Shown here piece by piece: positions 23,101-34,622 of a DNA stretch of 64,000 nucleotides (positions are counted from its first letter, which is position 1; each line of letters begins with the position of its first letter). Location of the stretch: positions 10,358,245 through 10,422,244 of the forward strand of contig OX031066.1 of assembly GCA_943736015.1 (NCBI GenBank). Reading direction: 5' to 3'. The stretch comes from Tridacna crocea. Its lineage: Eukaryota; Mollusca; Bivalvia; Cardiida; Cardiidae. The notes below the pieces were generated by a model, which saw only the letters and a program-made list of their open reading frames with translations, did not search any database and had not been told where the DNA came from. A program made the translations under genes and the position numbers.

Positions 23101-23769
23101 TGATGATACAGCAGATATTAGAGTCCATTGATGAGTGTGAAAGTGATAAGATTTTGATACAGAAGAATAACCACTTGGTGTATTTCTATCTTTACTGATG
23201 TAAGCACCCTTTCATGATTTCGCAAACAGAATTATACCTTGATAAGACAGCTTCTGCAGAAGTTTTCCGATCAGAGTCCTGTTTTAGCATAATGTATTGT
23301 TGACCAGAACTTACGCTGTTGGCTACAATATTATAATCCATTATGCAAAATCTATTCAATCTCAAGCCTAGTGGACAATGTGTTTGCATGAATGGTCGAC
23401 GGGTAAATGTTAATGATTGGTATAATTCTACTCAACCTGGCATGCATTATTACCCTAGAAACCTCAATTTAGACATAGATTACTCTGTGTTTTGTCTGGT
23501 CTCAAATGGCTCATATAGGCTTCTGTATTCTTTTTTGTCCATAAAATTGACATTAATGTGGGAAAAAAAAGACAATTTTATTAATTGGAGAATTTGGTTT
23601 CCATGGCAACTTAATAGGAATTATAAATATTTGAGGAAAAAATAATGATTTGTAGACCGGGGTCTAATCTATACAATATTGTAAACATCTCCCTTTGCGG
23701 GATTCATCGTTTCGTAAAGTTATTGTCTGCAAGGTTTAGTGATTTAGTTACCTTTTAATTCTGGATTTC
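23101..23769. other. No recognisable feature
   Basis: AT-rich DNA downstream of the transposase fossil. Small open frames show no protein-like pattern that I know. Confidence 0.4.
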
Positions 23770-24135
23770 TAGAAATTAGACTACAGAAATATGTTTTCCG
23801 TCGGGATTGGTCCAGAAAAAACCCTTGGGCCAAGGAAACGAACAATAAATGTAAAGCCCTTTGTCATAGCTGTAGAAAAGAAATCAATATTGCTAGCATG
23901 GGTGAAAGTGCACCTGGTCTCATTCCAAAAGCGACTTGCATTAAAAAAGTGGAAAGTCCATGAGTGGAATGTTTTCAGACTACTAGTATTTTGTAAAATG
24001 TTCAGTCATAAAAACGAGTCCGAGTGTAAAAAAGAAAATGAAAGTACAACTACAGCATCGCCGTCAGGGGCAGAACTAACCATTCCTAATCTCATTGTGT
24101 TTAAGATAATTACAGAAAACCTGTCTTTGGCTTAA
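23770..24135 (+). pseudogene. BED/C2H2-like zinc-finger exon remnant of a transposon
   Basis: In one frame the sequence reads NKCKALCHSCRKEINIASMGESA, and after a one-base shift LVSHSKSDLHKK. The pattern C-x2-C, then IASMGESAL.SH, then H resembles the N-terminal zinc finger of transposon proteins in fish, cnidarians and bivalves, in which (A)NMGESAL.SH is conserved. The 114-codon open frame starting at 23791 is a different frame and does not show this. The domain name is from family memory and the fragment is frameshifted. Confidence 0.4.
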
Positions 24136-24239
24136 AAAAGGTAGGTATTATATTTTTAAAAAAAGGTTCTTGAAAATGAGTTTTATGTACTTGACAAGTC
24201 CTTGAAAAGTCCTTGAATTTGGTCAGCACTTGCCTATAT

Positions 24240-24560
24240 GAACCTTGTTCTAGTGGACCTCTACCAAGTTTGGTCATATGATGTCCCTGGCGTCAAAACT
24301 GGCCATGCCCGGAGGTCACAAGTTGGAACATAGGAACAAAGACGGAAAACTTTATATTTCTTTTTCTCTTAAACAGGAAGGTGTAGAGCTTTGATACTTG
24401 GTATGTAGCATGTTTGAGTGGACCTCTACCAAGTATGTTCCAAGGATGCTGTTTTGGTTAAAAATGACCCAGCTCTGGGGACCACAAGTTCGAACATAGG
24501 ACAAAGAAGGAGAATGTAAAATTCTTCTTTGAAACTGGAAGGTGTAGAGCTTTGATATTT
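24240..24560 (+). repeat. About 177-bp tandem repeat, two copies
   Basis: agtggacctctaccaagt, then a cacaagtt.gaacatagga segment and gaaggtgtagagctttgata, occur twice in order. A distant relative may be present at 50930-51430. Confidence 0.6.
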
Positions 24561-24750
24561 GATTGCCCTATGTGTGGCGTCTGTCACCTGTCAACAATTT
24601 CTTTAAACATCTTCTTCTCCTAACCCATTGGGCCAATCTTGATGAAACTTGGCAGGGATGTTGCTTCGGTGAAGCTTTATCAAAGTTGCTCAAAGAATTG
24701 AATTTCACTCATAAGCTATAGTCTAAGGTGAGCGTTCCAGGGCAGTTAGT
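24560..24750 (+). mobile_element. Pearl/HINE-like element A, internally deleted fragment
   Basis: gtgtggcgtctgtcacctgt caacaatttctttaaacatc matches the start of the core of the copy at 25651, and taaggtgagcgttccagggc matches the 3' region. Confidence 0.5.
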
Positions 24751-24984
24751 CATTGAAGCATAGATTATAGCATACAGGATATGATCACAGCCCCAACTTC
24801 CAAACTCTGTCCGAAGACAAATGATAGTCATTTCAACAGGATCAATTCTGAGAACTCTCACTGCTGAATATTCTTTTGACAGTGCTTATGTGGGAAAGCA
24901 GCCAGTTGTTTCCATTTAGAAAGACCAATGTGCAAATCTATGGTAGAAAACTATCAATGGATGGATTTATGAACCTTAGAAAAA

Positions 24985-25335
24985 AAAAGGTTTTTTATGC
25001 TGAAAATGCTGATACTGCATTTCCTCCTCTCGCCATAATGTTTACTACCTTTTCAAAGACAATTCCTATAATTTGTTGTCTGCAGATGCTTTAACCATAC
25101 AGCACACTATCCCAAGTTATTAAGCCATAGAAAAAAGCTTGTGAAAACATGCTGGGAAAAGGAGAAAATGCTGTCAAGCACCACTTTCTCCTTTTCCCCA
25201 CATAGTTTTGTACCGAAATAGAGACAAAAACGACAAAAAGAGTTACTTGATATGCATCTATTTTTCCTATGCAAATGCTTTCAATATGGATGAGTCTAAC
25301 TTTTAATCGATCATCTAGGAAAAAGGTAAAATGTT
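24985..25335. mobile_element. Degenerate family-1 MITEs
   Basis: Recognisable parts are gaaaatgctgatactgcatt, gttgtctgcagatgcttt, ctgggaaaaggagaaaatgctg with its partner arm, and tgcaaatgctttcaatatgg. They appear to come from two overlapping or adjacent old minus-strand copies. Confidence 0.5.
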
Positions 25336-25650
25336 AAGTTGTGGATATTATAGAAATGCTTTTCTATTTCTAGATTATCTCCAAAATTAGAAGCAACCAT
25401 TTCCCATGCTCTTTTGACATCCCGGGAAGAAGTTAACAAAGTCCCATCTTCACCCTCCACAGTACCAGAAACATGCATGTCCTGACCCCGGGCCCTGGCA
25501 CCTCAAGTCGAGGGCATCACAGTCACAGGAAAACCAAAAGTCTTAGTGCAAAGTAAGTACATGTATTTTAAAATATATGAAATGTGCACTTTCAGTTAGG
25601 TAAATAGACTTTGTAACTACAGTATGAAGGTCATTTTGATCCCTTTTTTT

Positions 25651-26454
25651 AGCTCACCTGAGCACAACATGCTCAAGGGGAGCTTTTAGGATCACCTGGT
25701 GTCCGTCGTCCGTCGTGCGTCGTCAACAATTCTTTAAACATCAACACCTTCTAAACCGCTGGGCCAATTTAGACCAAACTTGGCTGGAATGTTCCTTGGG
25801 AGGTCCTCTCTGTAAATTGTTTACAGAATTTGATTCCATCAAAAACTCTGGTTGCCATGGCAACAAAATAGAATTTTCTAGGTAATTCTTTAAAAATCTT
25901 CTCCTCTAGAACCGCTGGTCAGATTTTCACAGAGATGTTCCTTCGGTGACCCTTTTCAAAAATTGTACGTGAAATTTTGATCCATTCAGAAAAATGGCTC
26001 TGGTGAATGGGGGCTACTTGTACTATACAGAAATGAAGAAATTCTTAAAAATTCTTCTTCTCTGAAACCGCTGATCATAATTTGAAATAATTTCACACAC
26101 AGGGATGTTCCTTTGATGACCCTTTCAAAAATTGTTCACGAAATTTTGATCTGTCAAGAATCATGGCTCTGGTAAAAGGGGGCTACTTGCACTATATACA
26201 GAAATGAAGAAATTCTTAAAAATTCTTCTATGAAACTGCTTGTCAGAATTTGAAATAATTTCACAGAGATGTTCCTTGGATGACCCTTTTCAAAAATTGT
26301 TCGCGAAATTTTGATCAGTCAAGAACCATGGCGCTACTTGCACTATACAGAAATGAAGAAATTCGTAAAAACTCTTCTTCTCAGGAACCACTGGTCAGAT
26401 TTTGAAATAATTTCACAGGGATGTTCCTTGGATGACCCTTGGCCCTCTTGTTTT
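25651..26454 (+). mobile_element. Pearl/HINE-like element A, second copy
   Basis: It starts tagctcacctgagcacaaca, has a short gtccgtcgtccgtcgtgcgt microsatellite and about four diverged core repeats of 150-170 bp (landmark ggggctacttg at 26010, about 26179 and 26333), and ends ggccctcttgtttt. The left arm of the 3' hairpin is missing. Its core differs from the 145-bp core at 14815, so the same ends carry different tandem repeats. Confidence 0.7.
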
Positions 26455-27558
26455 AAACATAATTTTAGATCATGTAGGTCAAAAACAAAGCTGCAGTGCA
26501 GATAGTATTTAGGAGTAGTCATGTTTTTTAAGTCGCATGTTTGTCAAAATGTTCGACTTTTTGCGATGAGCTCGAAGAGCTCAGGGTAAGTTGGGGGGTG
26601 TCTATAGTGGGTTGGAGAATCATGTTAAAAATTGGATCAAAAACGTTGTATATACTTCGTAAATGAGGTGCAGTTACTCTGCTTTTAACCCAATGGCTGT
26701 AGAACTACTTTTTCTTTGGTATGTCTGGAATTTGCTCTTTATCTTGGGACTGGATGGTTAACTCATATTATTGATATACCTATGCTAGAAAAAGGAAAAA
26801 CTGACTCAAATTTAAAATTTAAAAGTTTTGTGGTTGTTTTGTACATCATGTGAAAATTTAACATCCATCTTTGTTTGGATGGATAAATAAAACATAATTC
26901 AGCTATGGTATCCCCCCTATCAGGGCTTAATGCGAATTTAAAAAAGGGATTGCGGATTAATATGGCTTTATAATTAGCTTATTTGATTGGTCAATCAACT
27001 GTCGAGGTCTGTATTGTAAATACTGTATGATTTTATTACATGGGCAGATCCAGAGGAGGGGACCCCGGGGTTTGGACCATGCAAACAATGAATTTCAGAG
27101 TTAAATATTGTAGAACTTGCACTATATTTGAAAATTTGTCTCGTTCCGCTACAAAACAAAACATGGCTACAAACCAAGACAATACAAAGTTTTGACACCA
27201 CAAGAGTACAATCGTTTCTTTTTCTTCTATCGGCAATGAAACAAAAGAAGTCACGTGAGCATGTTCCTGGTGAAAATTCAAATTGGAACAGAAACAATAA
27301 AATCCGGGACCAATCATCCGGTTACACTAACTTGGTGGGAAGCTGCCTGTTACAAGTAACTGCATTTGCTCAACTAAATTGCAGACTGATCAAAATCGAA
27401 GAATTGCTGAAAACTAATCAAATGTGACTTAAACCATTAAATTTGAGTCTAATTGGAAGGAAACCTTGAGTAAAAAAATGAGTTTTTCTTTCTTTCAGCT
27501 CCGTTTTCCAAAGTTGCCTCAATTACATAAAAGCAAAATTGTCCTGTAAAGGGGTGAT
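26455..27558. other. No recognisable gene
   Basis: AT-rich DNA. Overlapping open frames at 26995-27427 on both strands have no family resemblance. A small palindrome gagctcgaagagctc sits at about 26568. Confidence 0.4.
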
Positions 27559-28040
27559 CAGGCCCGTAGGAAGCAATTTTGGATTGAGGGGGCCAAAATT
27601 TCCAGAATCAGCTTGTCTTCCAAATTTCATACAGAAATCTATATTGTGTTTGGTTATGCAGTGAGAAATAATCCACCTACTAATACTATGGACCGAAGTA
27701 GAAGGAAATTTGTTCAACAATGTAGTGAATTATGTGATTTGGAGAAAAAAATAAAGCAGAAAATCACACATAATGAAATGTGACCTCAGAAATTAATAGG
27801 TGTCTATCAGATGACAAAAATAGATGAAAAATTCCTTGGTTCGCAGCAATTTGTTTAGAACTAGTTTAATTTGTTTCAAATTTTCTATCAGTAAGCTACT
27901 CTGAAATATCATTTCATCCTCTTTATAATATTATATGACGATTTTCTAGCAATATTCAGCCAAACACTGACACAGTCATTTTTTTGGTGATCAAATTATT
28001 GGGGGGAAGGGGCCTGGCCCTCCCTGTTCTTACGGCCCTG
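27559..28040. mobile_element. Short TIR element (CAGGSCCGTARGAA ends)
   Basis: It starts caggcccgtaggaagc and ends gttcttacggccctg, inverted repeats of about 14 bases with two or three mismatches. GTGAT flanks both sides, a possible 5-bp target duplication. It has a G-rich internal segment near each end (gattgagggggcc; attggggggaaggggcctgg) and no coding capacity. Confidence 0.65.
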
Positions 28041-28135
28041 GTGATGACCATCTATCAGTCCCAAAATATCAAGGTCTCATCATCAGTGCGACTTTCAGGA
28101 CCTTCAGTCCTTTGATTTTAAGTTTGCTTTACATA

Positions 28136-29639
28136 CTGTGGATTCATATAATTTCGATGGTACGAAACTTCGTGGATTTTTCAAATTCGGCATTTTCGTT
28201 GGACCGTAAATTCGTTGATTTTCCATTTCCAAACGAAATTTTTTTTTTTGTATAAAATAATCTTAACTGTCCATTAATAAAGTGTGTGAAAGAAAAAAAA
28301 AGATAACATAAGATGGGACTCGATCGATGACAAGTATACAGGTATCGAGTGTAAAGGGTGTAAAGTTTATGACACTTATCTGATAATCTAATCGCCGGTC
28401 TCGAGTCTATCAATTAAGACATGTGTAATTATTTACAATTTACACCGTTATTATTTAATCCTGTAGTCACAGTTTACAATCAAATTGTAAGCCGTAAAAG
28501 ATACAACGACGTTTTCAGAATCGTCTGCTTTGAAACTGCTGCCTTCCGAAGCTACGCTTCCCACATGTCTGGGTCACTTTGGAAAACAAGACGCATATTC
28601 GCCGATATATTGTGGCAGATGGAAAGAGATCTTTTGTTTAGAGCTCGAGTCGTTACTGAAATGATACGCTTTACCCTGTTGTCCAAAAGTGTGTCCGAAA
28701 TAGTGTGAACTCCGACAAATTTGCATCTAGATCTATATTTAGAACAAGCTTGAAGGGTCGAAATTGTAGTAGACCTAAGTTTCGGCTTCCATTCAATCTT
28801 GTGCGACTGTCTAAAGTTGCCTTCTTATACAAGCTTGTTCAACTGCATGGGATAGATCGACGATCAGACTGCAAGTTCCGTTTAGTCTGACACCGTCCAA
28901 CAAAACGTTGAAATCCGCCATCTTGTCATCACCAAATTCAATATTAGAACGACCCAAATATAAAACAAGCCGTCCGTCGACATGATTTATGCCTGTCGCA
29001 AGTACACACGCGTTTGCAGTAAAATTTTGATTTGGGGTAGATCTATGACGTAACGTGTAGGTCATTCGAGCAAGAGGCTTGTAAAACAAACGTTTGTTGT
29101 ACTAATTTACGACTGTTTTACCCTACGAAATCTATGGTCACATTGCCTTTAGAAATGGCTGTTTCAAAAACACCTGGGCAGTAGTGTCACATGTTTTGTG
29201 TAGTCGGCAGAAATTTGGTTTGGCTGTTTGAAAAAAAAAATCCTCGCAGCCGAAATGCAACAGTAAAAAATAAACATGGATTACTTGACTCGATGCGTGT
29301 AGGTAATTTTTCAACAGTGTTTATGCCGTCGTCGCCGGGATAACAAAAAAAGAAATGAAGTTAAAGCAATGGAGAAATCACTATTTTTACTCGGTAATTG
29401 TTGAGTCTCAACAGAATCTTTATAGGAACAAATAATCTAAGATGTAAGTAACTCTCTGTTCGATAGGGAGTGGGTACATTTTAACGTTAGCGTCGTCATG
29501 TTCGTTATTAATGAAGCCGATCCAAACTAAGTTGAAGATGGCCAAGGACCTATCTTTCGTCGGGAACTTGAATTCGTGGACTTACCTACCCACGAAATCA
29601 ACGAAAATTAGTGCTCAACGAATATTAATGGTTTCACAG
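28136..29639. mobile_element. TA-flanked non-autonomous DNA transposon, 1.5 kb
   Basis: The ends are ctgtggattcatataatttcg and, inverted, ctgtgaaaccattaatattcg. Similarity continues inward (cgaaacttcgtgg, gaaatcaacgaaaat). TA flanks both sides, which fits the Tc1/mariner superfamily. Open frames at 28421-28890 and 28811-29089 lie inside but show no transposase motif that I can recognise. Confidence 0.6.
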
Positions 29640-30143
29640 TATATTTTGTTTCGTGGTAATCATTGTTCATCCTGCAAAGACAACTAATTACATATAGTTG
29701 AACTACATTTGATTATCTGCAATTGCTTCCAATTTGACTGATTCCAAAGTTTTGTCTATTGGTTAACAGTCAACTCCATCAACCCCACTAATCCTTCATT
29801 ACATACAGTTTACAAAAAAAAAACAGATGAGAAAGCAAGTTTAGGTCGGTTTTCTCCCAACAGTTTGGATGAAAATGAATTATAAATTCCATTATCACAA
29901 AACATGCAGTCTGATCTTTGATCTACATTGTCTGCTTAGCTGAAGCAATAAAGAAAGTCCAAAGAAAAGATGAAGTTACAGTATTTTGGACCTTATTAAC
30001 AGACAGAAAATGTCTGTTGGACTTACTCTGTACCCCAAGGGCTTAATTCTATATTAGGCCTACTTGGTGATGGATATTACAACAGTGTGCTGGGTTTCAT
30101 TCAGTGCATTATCTTAATGCTTTAAAAACCTTCTGACCTTCTA
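29640..30143. repeat. Spacer with MITE and family D fragments
   Basis: 29704-29766 is a family-1 MITE end fragment (tgattatctgcaattgcttc through ttggttaaca) and about 29905-29935 is a family-D arm (gcagtctgatctttgatcta). Nothing else is recognisable. Confidence 0.5.
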
Positions 30144-30371
30144 TTAACCCTTTAATCCATATGGCATTTCTATCATATCTCTAATGGACAGTAAATAAGA
30201 GCAAGGATGAAGCCATTTCTTATGTGTATATTACACCTTTTAATAGCATAGAAAACATTGTGACAAAGGTGAAATTGCTCATCATGAGCAATTTCACCTT
30301 TTGTCACAATGTTTTCCAAAGGCTCATACAAGCAATGTATAGAAATGGGTATCTATGAAGTAAAGGGTTAA
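30144..30371 (-). mobile_element. Family-2 MITE sharing TTAA with the next element
   Basis: It runs ttaaccctttaatccatatg to gaagtaaagggttaa. The hairpin gaaattgctcatcatgagca atttc is perfect. The terminal TTAA (30368-30371) also begins the family-1 copy that follows. Confidence 0.85.
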
Positions 30372-30580
30372 CTCTTTACCAAACAACAAAATTTTAGACT
30401 GGTCCAAATTGAAAGCATTAATTTTGCAGACGACAAAATAAATGTCAATCAAAAATTGAAGTTGATTTGGAAAGGGTAGAAAACATTCTGGGAAAAGGAA
30501 AAAAATGCTTTTTACCGCAATGTTTTCAAAGGCTTTCCTTTCTAAGGGTCGTCAAAAGTCGGGATTTTGTGGTAAAGAAT
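30368..30580 (+). mobile_element. Family-1 MITE, hairpin collapsed
   Basis: The left part is intact with the gcattaattttgcag subfamily insert. One hairpin arm is reduced (aaaaaatgctttttaccgca), and the right end is gtggtaaagaatttg without a clean TTAA. Confidence 0.78.
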
Positions 30581-30734
30581 TTGCACTGGTTGCCCTCTGA
30601 TTTTCTCTTGCCTCTGTTGTCCCCATTTTGGATCACTGAAACAGATAGTTAACCATTTACAAGACATTTTAGATTTTTAACAACAGAGAAAGAGGCCTTT
30701 TGAAAACTTTGTGAGATACAGAAGAGATGCTGAA

Positions 30735-31060
30735 AAGTTTGATTCGTCAATAAACATAGCTCTGGTGAATAGGGGCTACTTGCACTATATGGCCATGAAG
30801 GAATTTTTTAAAATTCTTCTCTGAAACAGCTGATCAGATTCTGAAGTAATTTCACAGAAATGTACCTTAGTTGACCTTTTTTAAAATTTGCTTGAAATAT
30901 TTTGATCCATCAAGAAACATGGCTCTGATGGCTGTGGGCTGTTTACACTATACAGACATGAAGAAATTCTTAAAAATTTTCCTTCTCTGAAATGGTTGTT
31001 TAGATTGTAAAAATTTGCTATGGCCCTCTCAAAAATTCAGGGCCATCTTGGCCCTCGTGT
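30735..31060 (+). mobile_element. Pearl/HINE-like element A, 5'-truncated
   Basis: Two core repeats (aaacatagctctggtgaata; aaacatggctctgatggctg) are followed by gggccatcttggccctcgtgt, the family-A 3' hairpin. The 5' end and microsatellite are missing. Confidence 0.65.
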
Positions 31061-31189
31061 ATTGATGTTTCTGTTGAGTACTTTTTTGTGTAAATCTGAG
31101 GTAAAGCCAAATTTGGTAGTTTCTGAACCTGTGCCTTTGATAGACAAGTAGCTGAGAAGCTTTGAATAAGGATTCTATCAAATATTTTG

Positions 31190-32220
31190 CTGTGATATTT
31201 GAAATTTATTTTCTTAATTAAATCTAGAATCTAAGTTGGCAAAATCTCAAAGTTTTTTGACTGGCATGCTGAGATTTTTGTCAAACAATCCCTTACACTG
31301 GAAATCTATGGAAGCTTTTTCTGCAAGTTTTCAAATGCCAAATAGTTGAATACACTTAGATAAATAATCTAATTTTATTTTTAGATTGTGTAAATTGAAT
31401 ACTTTTATTCAAGAATTAAAATTGATTCATGTTGCATAAAACATTTTGAAAAACTTAAAAATGGATCCAAATTTCATGCAAATGTAAAATACTGTTTTTG
31501 GATTTGTAACGTAAGACTACATGGGCCATTCAGATTTAATAATCCAAGGGATCCTGCTGGGGGGAGGGGGGGGGGGGGGGGCGTTAAAACCTGCACAATA
31601 TATGATCTTAATCATCTGGGATTCATATCTGCATGTTCTGCAGTAAAATTGCAACTTCAGTGCAGGCCCATTGATATTTTTAGTCTTGTAGCGAAAAATA
31701 ACCATCACATCACATCTGATCATGCAGTTTCTATTAGAATGCTCTTTGATAAGAATGTCAATGGTTTCAAGCATTTTCCCCATGATGCTGTGGTTCCATC
31801 TTAATGCTTTACCAAACAAACCTGACTTTTGATGACCCTGACAAAGAAGCCTTTTGAAAACAATGTGCGGAAAGGATAAAATGCTGGTAACCAGCATTTT
31901 CTTCTTTTCCAATAATGTTTTCTACCCTTCCCAAAAGAATCATTGAAATTGGAGTCAAATTTATTTGTCGCCTGCAAATGGTTTCAATTTGACTAGTCTA
32001 AAATTTTGTCATATGGTAAAGACTTGAATAATTCCTGATCTCTTTCAGATGATGTAAGGAAGATGGTATGGACCCCAATGTGGCTTTGATGTCATCAATG
32101 TTTGGTGATCTGTCTGTGACTGAAAATGTGAATATATTATTTACATGTATGTGGAGATGATTGACTCATCTTGTGAACATTCAGGTAATTCATCTCTCTG
32201 CCAATTTTGACTGGCAGGTC
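31190..32220 (+). repeat. Segmental duplicate, copy 2 (partner 11080-12650)
   Basis: Collinear with 11080-12650, but lacking about 590 bases that include the MITE at 11601. It carries a MITE in reversed orientation at the position equivalent to 12206. A pure G run of about 16 bases (31566-31581) interrupts it. Confidence 0.75.
31801..32028 (-). mobile_element. Family-1 MITE, reversed relative to its paralogue
   Basis: It begins ttaatgctttaccaaacaaa and ends gtcatatggtaaagacttga. The same duplicated flanks around 12206-12435 enclose a plus-strand copy. Confidence 0.82.
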
Positions 32221-32283
32221 ATATTTGCAGATCAAAATGCAGTACAGGTATATTGTGTCATGTAAACAAAAAGTAAAGACAAC

Positions 32284-32376
32284 ATAAATGCTGGTTACTA
32301 GCATTTTTTCACAAGGTTTTCAGAAGGTTTCTTTTTCAGGGTCATGAAAACCTGGGATTGTTTGGTATAGAGTTAA
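32284..32376 (+). mobile_element. Family-1 MITE, right half
   Basis: It opens inside the hairpin (atgctggttactagcatttt) and ends ttggtatagagttaa. The last TTAA is shared with the following copy. Confidence 0.75.
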
Positions 32377-32599
32377 CCCTTTACCACACAATGCCTACTT
32401 TTGACGCCCCTGATAAAGAAGCCTTTTGAAAACACTATGGGAAAGGAGAAAATGCTGGTAACCAGCATTTTTGCCTTTTCCCACAGTGTTTTCTACCCTT
32501 CCCTGAACAAATTTAAATTTTTCAGTCACCTTAATTTGTTGTCTGCAAATGCTGTCAATTTGGACCAGTCTAAAATTTTCTTGTGTGGTATAGAGTTAA
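32373..32599 (-). mobile_element. Family-1 MITE, full length
   Basis: ttaaccctttaccacacaat to gtggtatagagttaa, TTAA on both sides. The hairpin centre is gctggtaaccagc. Confidence 0.87.
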
Positions 32600-32767
32600 G
32601 ATCATGTGAACTAGCATTCCAAAATGGAACACTTTTTGACAAGGTTAGATATTGGTATGGAATTGGCCAAGTTGTGAAGAGCATATGATTGCTTTGCCAT
32701 GGGCACTGACTAGGACCCCAACAGCAGTGTTAACTTCCTTATAAAATTTGTTGCAATATTACCTCTA

Positions 32768-32994
32768 TTAACTTTTACCAAACAACAACATTTTTGACTG
32801 GATCAAACTGAAAGTATTTACAGACAATAAATTAGATGTAGCTGAAATGATGATTTATTTCTTTGATAGGGTAGAAAACATTGTGGGAAAAGGAGAAAAT
32901 GTTGGTTACCAGCATTTTCACCTTTTCCTATAATGTTATAAAAGCCTTCTCTTTCCCGGTCGTTAAAAGTCAGGATTGTGTGGTAAAGAGTTAA
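32768..32994 (+). mobile_element. Family-1 MITE, full length
   Basis: TTAA at 32768-32771 and 32991-32994. The hairpin around gttggttaccagc is well preserved. Confidence 0.87.
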
Positions 32995-33139
32995 TTGCAT
33001 CCCCCTGGGGAAAATGTATATTGAATGGTAACTTGAAGGTCCAGGCTCAAGGCTCAGGTTCATTCACAGCAACCATGATTAATGCCCCCCCACGCCCGTT
33101 TATGAAACTACATGTTTCAGGGGTAAAGTGTAGTTAACT

Positions 33140-33196
33140 GACAGGTCACTTTTCATGTGACAGGTCACTTTTCATGTGACAGGTCACTTTTCATGT
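33140..33196 (+). repeat. 19-bp minisatellite, three copies
   Basis: gacaggtcacttttcatgt starts at 33140, 33159 and 33178 with no mismatch, followed by a partial fourth unit. Confidence 0.95.
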
Positions 33197-33322
33197 GACT
33201 TGGCTGTAGAGCCAGTCAGTCTGTCTGTGCCATGATTCAAGGGTCATTTCCTGCAAAATCAGTCACATGACAATTTTTTTCATTTTTCACTCTGTTACTA
33301 GCTGGCCTTTGTTGAAGAAAAT

Positions 33323-33553
33323 AATCAACTCATTACTAAACGACAAAATTTTAAGTTTATCCAAATCAAAAGCATTTGCAGAAGACTAAATAAAAGTGAC
33401 TGAAAATCTGGAATTCTTTTTGTGAAAGGTAGAAAACATTGTGGGAAAAGGAAAAAATGCTGGTTACCAGCATTTTCTCCTTTTTCCATAATGTTTTCTA
33501 AAGGCTTCTTTTTCAGTGGCGTCAAAACTAGGGATTGTGTGGTAATGGGTTAA
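33323..33553 (+). mobile_element. Family-1 MITE, plus orientation, left of duplicate A
   Basis: It starts caactcattactaaacgac and ends gtgtggtaatgggttaa. A near-perfect hairpin surrounds gctggttaccagc. Confidence 0.85.
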
Positions 33554-34226
33554 AGAATTTTGTTGAAGGATAAGAATATTTTGAACAAGAACTTAGGAGA
33601 AAAAGTCCCTGAGATATATAATAAGGTTGTTATAATTTGGATTTTCTTTTATTTCTTAGTTTCTAGCATTTGAGAATATGGTTTTTATCTTTTCATTCCA
33701 CTTAAGATCTTGTTACCATTTTGTACCTAGGTTGAGTCCAAATTTGGTTTTCCCTCCGTAGAGTACTTGAAGCTGGAATTTTTCTTTATTAATCCATTAC
33801 CACATGATCCCTACTTATGACGCCCCTGAGAAAGAAGCCTTTTGAAATGGTAACCAGCATTTTCTCCTTTTCCTACAGTGTTTTCTACCGTTCCTAGAAC
33901 AAATTTCTTTTTTTTCAGTCACCTTTATTTTGTCGTCTACAAATGTTTTGGATTTGGACAATTCAAAAATATTGTCGTTTGGTAATGAGTTAAAGAATTT
34001 TGTTAAAGGATAGGAATGTTTTGAACAAGAATTTTGGAGAAAAAAGTCTTTGAGATATAAGCTTGTTATAATTTTGATTTTCTTTTATTTCTTAGTTTCT
34101 AGCATTTGTGAATATGGCTTTGATCTTTTTATTCCACTTGTCCTTCAGATCATTTTTACCTAGGTTGAGTCCAATTCTCATTTTCCCTCCCTAGAATACT
34201 TGAAATCGGCATTTTTCTTCATTTAA
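33550..34226 (+). repeat. Local tandem duplication (A at 33550-33792, A' at 33990-34226)
   Basis: Both copies start ttaaagaattttgtt.aagg, share gaacaagaa, gattttcttttatttcttag, tttctagcattt and tacctaggttgagtcc, and end before a MITE. Each copy is bounded on both sides by family-1 MITEs in the orientation order plus, minus, plus. Confidence 0.85.
33789..33993 (-). mobile_element. Family-1 MITE between the duplicated blocks
   Basis: ttaatccattaccacatgat to ttggtaatgagttaa. The left hairpin arm is deleted (ttttgaaatggtaaccagc). The flanking sequence gagttaaagaattttgtt is the same as on the right of the plus-strand copy ending at 33553. Confidence 0.82.
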
Positions 34227-34449
34227 GTCTTTACCAAACGACAAAATTTTAGGTTTGTACAAATTGAAAGCATTTACAGACAACAAAATTAGAGTTACTG
34301 AAAATTTGAAATTTGTTTTTTGAAGAGTAGAAAACATTGTGGGAAAAGGAGAAAATGCTGGTTACCAGCATTTTCTCCGTTTCCCACAATGTTTTCTAAA
34401 GGCTTCTTTCTCAAGGTCGTCAAAAGTAGGGATTGTGTGGTATTGGATC
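34223..34449 (+). mobile_element. Family-1 MITE, plus orientation, right of duplicate A'
   Basis: It starts ttaagtctttaccaaacgac. The hairpin gctggttaccagc is near perfect. The right end is gattgtgtggtattggatca, with the TTAA mutated. Confidence 0.85.
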
Positions 34450-34622
34450 ATACAATTTCTTACCTTTTGGCTAGTCTGCACTATTCTTCTTATGTCAATA
34501 TTTTCAGTTACCTAATTGTCTTACAGGAGTAAGAGTGACTGTCCTGATTGGTGAAAAAGAAAGAAAGCACTTTTATTATTTTCACATTTGGTAAGTGCTT
34601 GTTTTGCATTGAAGCTCAAATA

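Noticed and set aside
27128-27427. 99-codon plus-strand frame with two overlapping minus-strand frames
   Set aside because: No domain, no codon or splice evidence, and three frames are open over the same stretch.
28421-28890. Frames inside the 1.5-kb TA-flanked element as a transposase
   Set aside because: No DDE motif or helix-turn-helix could be found on either strand.
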